Positions 61,595 to 64,000 of a DNA stretch of 64,000 bases are shown here, piece by piece. The notes below the pieces were generated by a model. The model saw only the letters and a list, made by a program, of their open reading frames with translations. It made no database searches and was not told the DNA's origin. Origin of the DNA: CAVTWY01 sp963738575. Its GTDB lineage: Bacteria; Pseudomonadota; Gammaproteobacteria; Burkholderiales; Burkholderiaceae_C. Both the position numbers and the translations under genes were made by a program. How positions within the stretch are numbered: the first letter of the stretch is position 1; each line of letters opens with the position of its first letter. The stretch spans positions 1,054,001-1,118,000 of the forward strand of contig CAVTWY010000004.1 in the NCBI GenBank assembly GCA_963738575.1. The letters are read 5' to 3'.

Positions 61595-62674
61595 ATGACG
61601 CAGGCACCGTCAACCCCACCCTTTGCGCAACGCGTCACGCAGTGGCAGCGCACCCACGGGCGCCACGATTTGCCGTGGCAAAACACCCGCGACCCCTACC
61701 GCGTGTGGATGTCCGAGGTGATGCTGCAACAAACGCAGGTGGCCACCGTGCTGGCGTACTACGACCGCTTCTTGGGCCGCTTCGCCGACGTGCAGGCATT
61801 GGCCCAAGCGCCACTGGACGATGTGTTGGCCGCGTGGAGTGGCCTGGGCTATTACCGGCGTGCCCGCATGGCGCACCAGTGCGCGCAGGCTGTGGTTCAA
61901 CGTCACGGCGGCCAGTTTCCACGCACGCGCCAGGGCCTTGAAACCTTGCCCGGCATCGGCCGCTCCACCGCTGCCGCCATTGCCGCTTTTTGTTTTGGCG
62001 AGCGCGAGGCCATCCTCGACGGTAACGTCAAACGGGTGCTGACAAGGCATTCAGGGTTTGACGGTGATTTGAGCCGTGGCAGCGAAGTGAAGCGCCTTTG
62101 GGACGTGGCCGAGGCCCTGCTGCCCGAAAGCGCGATCGAGCCCTACACCCAAGGATTGATGGACCTGGGCGCCAGCCTGTGCCTTGCGCGCAAGCCCCGT
62201 TGTTTGGTGTGCCCCGTGGCCGATGATTGCAAGGCCAGGCAGGCTGGTGACCCTGAGCGTTACCCCGTGGTCACCGCCAAGCTCAAACGCAGCGAGCGCA
62301 CCTCGGTGTGGTTGTGGCTTGAGCACCAGGGGCGGTTGTGGCTGATGCAGCGCCCTGCCACCGGCGTGTGGGCCGGGCTGTACAGCCTGCCTGAGTTTGC
62401 CGACTTTGAAGCCCTGCGGCGGGCCACCCTGGGTTGGCCCGGCACCGGCGAAGCCATGCCGACGGTGCAACATGCGTTGACGCATTTTGATTGGACGTTG
62501 CACCCGCGACGCTGGCATTTGCCTGCCGCGTTGGATGCGGGCAGCGTCGCGATGCTTGTCCAGCAGGTTGCGGGTGGTGCAAACGGGCGTTGGGCAACGC
62601 CCACGGAGAGCTTGGAACTTGGTCTACCTACCCCTTGGCGACGGATGCTGCAATTGCGTGTAGCCGAGGCCTGA
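61595..62674 (+). CDS. mutY: A/G-specific adenine DNA glycosylase
   Basis: This 359-residue enzyme removes adenine paired with 8-oxoguanine. The features are the helix-hairpin-helix LETLPGIGRSTAAA with the catalytic Asp further on (LDGNVKRVL), the catalytic Glu in SEVMLQQTQV, and the 4Fe-4S motif C-x6-C-x2-C-x5-C in CLARKPRCLVCPVADDC. A C-terminal NUDIX-like domain recognises 8-oxoguanine. It lies 96 bases after the dynamin-like gene. Confidence 0.95.
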   Translation: MTQAPSTPPFAQRVTQWQRTHGRHDLPWQNTRDPYRVWMSEVMLQQTQVATVLAYYDRFLGRFADVQALAQAPLDDVLAAWSGLGYYRRARMAHQCAQAVVQRHGGQFPRTRQGLETLPGIGRSTAAAIAAFCFGEREAILDGNVKRVLTRHSGFDGDLSRGSEVKRLWDVAEALLPESAIEPYTQGLMDLGASLCLARKPRCLVCPVADDCKARQAGDPERYPVVTAKLKRSERTSVWLWLEHQGRLWLMQRPATGVWAGLYSLPEFADFEALRRATLGWPGTGEAMPTVQHALTHFDWTLHPRRWHLPAALDAGSVAMLVQQVAGGANGRWATPTESLELGLPTPWRRMLQLRVAEA

Positions 62675-62703
62675 ACGGCACCCCAGCCGCCGCCGCTGCG
62701 GAT

Positions 62704-63333
62704 TCAGGCCACCACGCCCTTGTCCCGCAAATAGCGGTCCACCAACGAAAGCCGTACCAGCGGGTCTTGCAGCTCCATCAGTGACTGTTTGGCCACGATG
62801 GGGATGGGCAGCAGCTCGCACCAGCGGTTGGCCACCCAGCCTGCGTTTTGCATTTGTGCGGGCTCGCTGTCGGTGGGGCCTTGCCCACCCAGCTCGTTGG
62901 CCTCGCCCATTTCACGCAATCGCGCCAGCGCTTGGCCAAGTGCGGTGACGGTGGCCGCATGGGCGCTGTCGGGTGGAACGGATTCGTCGCCTTCGATGAG
63001 ATCCACTTGCGCCACCCACAAGCCGTTGTCGCGGCGCGTGGTGCTTTGGATGCGAAAACGTTGCATGCCTCGCGCACGCAGCAGCATGATGCCGGCCTGG
63101 GGCACGTCGACGTCCTCAAGGTTCGCGGTGACGCCCACCGACTCGAGCACCGCGTCGGTGCTGTCGGGGCGCTGCACCTCGGTGCCTCGCTTGAGATTGA
63201 CCACGCCAAACGGTGTGGACTGGCGCAAGCAGGTGCCCATCAAATCAAGGTACCGCGCTTCAAAAACCTTGAGGCGCAGTTCGCCCCCAGGGAACAGCAC
63301 ACTTTGCAGCGGAAACAGGGACAACTCAGCCAT
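62704..63333 (-). CDS. LON-domain (ATP-dependent protease N-terminal-like) protein
   Basis: This 209-residue protein consists of a LON substrate-binding domain alone, recognised by LSLFPLQSVLFPGGELRLKVFEARY at the start and FRIQSTTR and LVRLSLVDRYL later. No AAA ATPase or protease part is present. Such stand-alone proteins are common in Burkholderiales but unstudied. It is convergent with mutY and lies just downstream of rapZ. Confidence 0.88.
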   Translation of the reverse strand: MAELSLFPLQSVLFPGGELRLKVFEARYLDLMGTCLRQSTPFGVVNLKRGTEVQRPDSTDAVLESVGVTANLEDVDVPQAGIMLLRARGMQRFRIQSTTRRDNGLWVAQVDLIEGDESVPPDSAHAATVTALGQALARLREMGEANELGGQGPTDSEPAQMQNAGWVANRWCELLPIPIVAKQSLMELQDPLVRLSLVDRYLRDKGVVA

Positions 63334-63372
63334 GGTGTGTTTCGAGTCGATTCACCCGCCGCTCAGGCGCAG

Positions 63373-64000
63373 TTATTCGCGCCCGTCCAGCTCGCGGTGG
63401 CGCACCAGCGTGTCTGACCGACCCGCCAAGCGCAGCGCCAATTGCTCGGCCATGTAAACCGAGCGGTGCTGGCCGCCCGTGCAACCGATGGCCACGGTGA
63501 GGTAGCTGCGGTGGTCGTTTTCAAAAGCGGGCACCCAGCGGTCCAAGAACTGTGTGATGTGGGTCAGCATCTCGCCCACCTCGGGCTGCATCTCCAAGAA
63601 CGTGCACACGGGCTCGTCGCGGCCGTTCATGGGGCGCAGTTCGCGCTCGTAGTACGGGTTGGGCAACACGCGCACGTCAAAGACAAAGTCGGCGTCCAGC
63701 GGCACGCCACTCTTGAAGGCAAACGACTCAAACACCAGGGTGAGGGCGGTGCTGCCTGCACCCACCATTTGCCGCACCCAGCTGCGCAGCTGCGCGGCGC
63801 GAAGTTGGCTGGTGTCAACCACGATCGAGACCTCGCGCAGGTCGGCCAGCAACTCGCGTTCGAGCTCGATGGCTTCCATCAAGGCGCGGTTGAGCGCATT
63901 GGGTTTGTTGGAGGTCGACAGAGGGTGCGGCCGCCGTGTCTCGGAAAACCGCCGCACCAAGGCGTCGGTGCTGGCGTCCAAAAAAATCGACTTGATGGCC
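63373..64000 (-). CDS. rapZ: RNase adapter protein RapZ (C-terminal part)
   Basis: About 209 residues of the C-terminal two thirds are visible; the start and Walker A lie beyond the window. The GCTGGQHRSVYMAE motif near the end, the RVLPNPYYxxELRPMNGRD stretch and the LVFESFAFKSGVP segment identify it. In enterobacteria RapZ binds small RNAs and directs RNase E in GlmS control, and it also binds nucleotides. Its usual betaproteobacterial location next to mutY is seen here. Confidence 0.93.
   Translation of the reverse strand, partial: AIKSIFLDASTDALVRRFSETRRPHPLSTSNKPNALNRALMEAIELERELLADLREVSIVVDTSQLRAAQLRSWVRQMVGAGSTALTLVFESFAFKSGVPLDADFVFDVRVLPNPYYERELRPMNGRDEPVCTFLEMQPEVGEMLTHITQFLDRWVPAFENDHRSYLTVAIGCTGGQHRSVYMAEQLALRLAGRSDTLVRHRELDGRE

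Noticed and set aside
1..64000. CRISPR array, prophage or insertion sequence
   Set aside because: No regularly spaced repeats, integrase, capsid or transposase genes were found; the only repeats are the palindromic elements, the remnant duplication and the G run.

Overview
The window reads as chromosomal DNA of a GC-rich betaproteobacterium, most likely order Burkholderiales and close to the Comamonadaceae. The main grounds are the housekeeping order (TPR protein, lolB, ispE, tRNA-Gln, prs, rplY, pth), the paired DUF2868/DUF3482 genes, the leucine/isovalerate catabolic genes, and compact GC-rich palindromic repeats. No phage, integrase, transposase or CRISPR array was seen. The assignment comes from reading the sequence; no database search was possible.

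Layout. 1-6.8 kb: the tail of a tungstate-binding protein (tupA), an MBL-fold hydrolase, a DUF898 membrane protein overlapping an M48 peptidase, isovaleryl-CoA dehydrogenase carrying an in-frame palindromic insertion, a second acyl-CoA dehydrogenase, and a small HEHxH protein. 6.8-12.0 kb: a DUF2868 membrane protein with a DUF3482 GTPase, a rhodanese and an M48 lipoprotein. 12.1-21.5 kb: small secreted proteins, a short signal peptidase I, a MoxR ATPase/VWA pair, a large ATPase-LuxR regulator, a patatin lipase and a MAPEG protein. 21.6-26.5 kb: a fused indolepyruvate:ferredoxin oxidoreductase and a CaiB/BaiF CoA-transferase.

26.5-35.6 kb is a polyol (mannitol/sorbitol/arabitol) operon: binding protein, two permeases, ATPase, polyol dehydrogenase (frameshifted here), SmoS-type sorbitol dehydrogenase, AraC regulator and xylulokinase. 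Polyols enter through the ABC transporter, are oxidised to ketoses, and D-xylulose is phosphorylated. 35.6-36.9 kb holds a Phd/ParE-type toxin-antitoxin pair and an NTF2-like protein. 37.1-38.9 kb encodes a tannase/feruloyl-esterase-family lipoprotein lacking the family's paired active-site cysteines.

39-49.8 kb is a leucine catabolic region: methylcrotonyl-CoA carboxylase beta subunit, an acyl-CoA dehydrogenase, methylglutaconyl-CoA hydratase, carboxylase alpha subunit and HMG-CoA lyase. It is interrupted by DUF4126 and DUF2807 genes and two 110-bp palindromes. With the isovaleryl-CoA dehydrogenase at 3.9 kb, the route from isovaleryl-CoA to acetoacetate is complete in the window. 49.8-58.3 kb is conserved housekeeping in which a decayed type II restriction-modification system (cytosine-5 methyltransferase plus HNH nuclease, both multiply frameshifted, with an 18-G run) sits between pth and rplY. 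58.4-64 kb: mutM, a dynamin-like GTPase, mutY, a LON-domain protein and the C-terminal part of rapZ.

The least explained items are the repeat captured inside ivd, the paired 110-bp palindromes, the Cys-less tannase, the dynamin-like gene between the two 8-oxoguanine repair genes, and the DUF2868/DUF3482 and DUF898/M48 modules. None is proved to be a new system by sequence alone.
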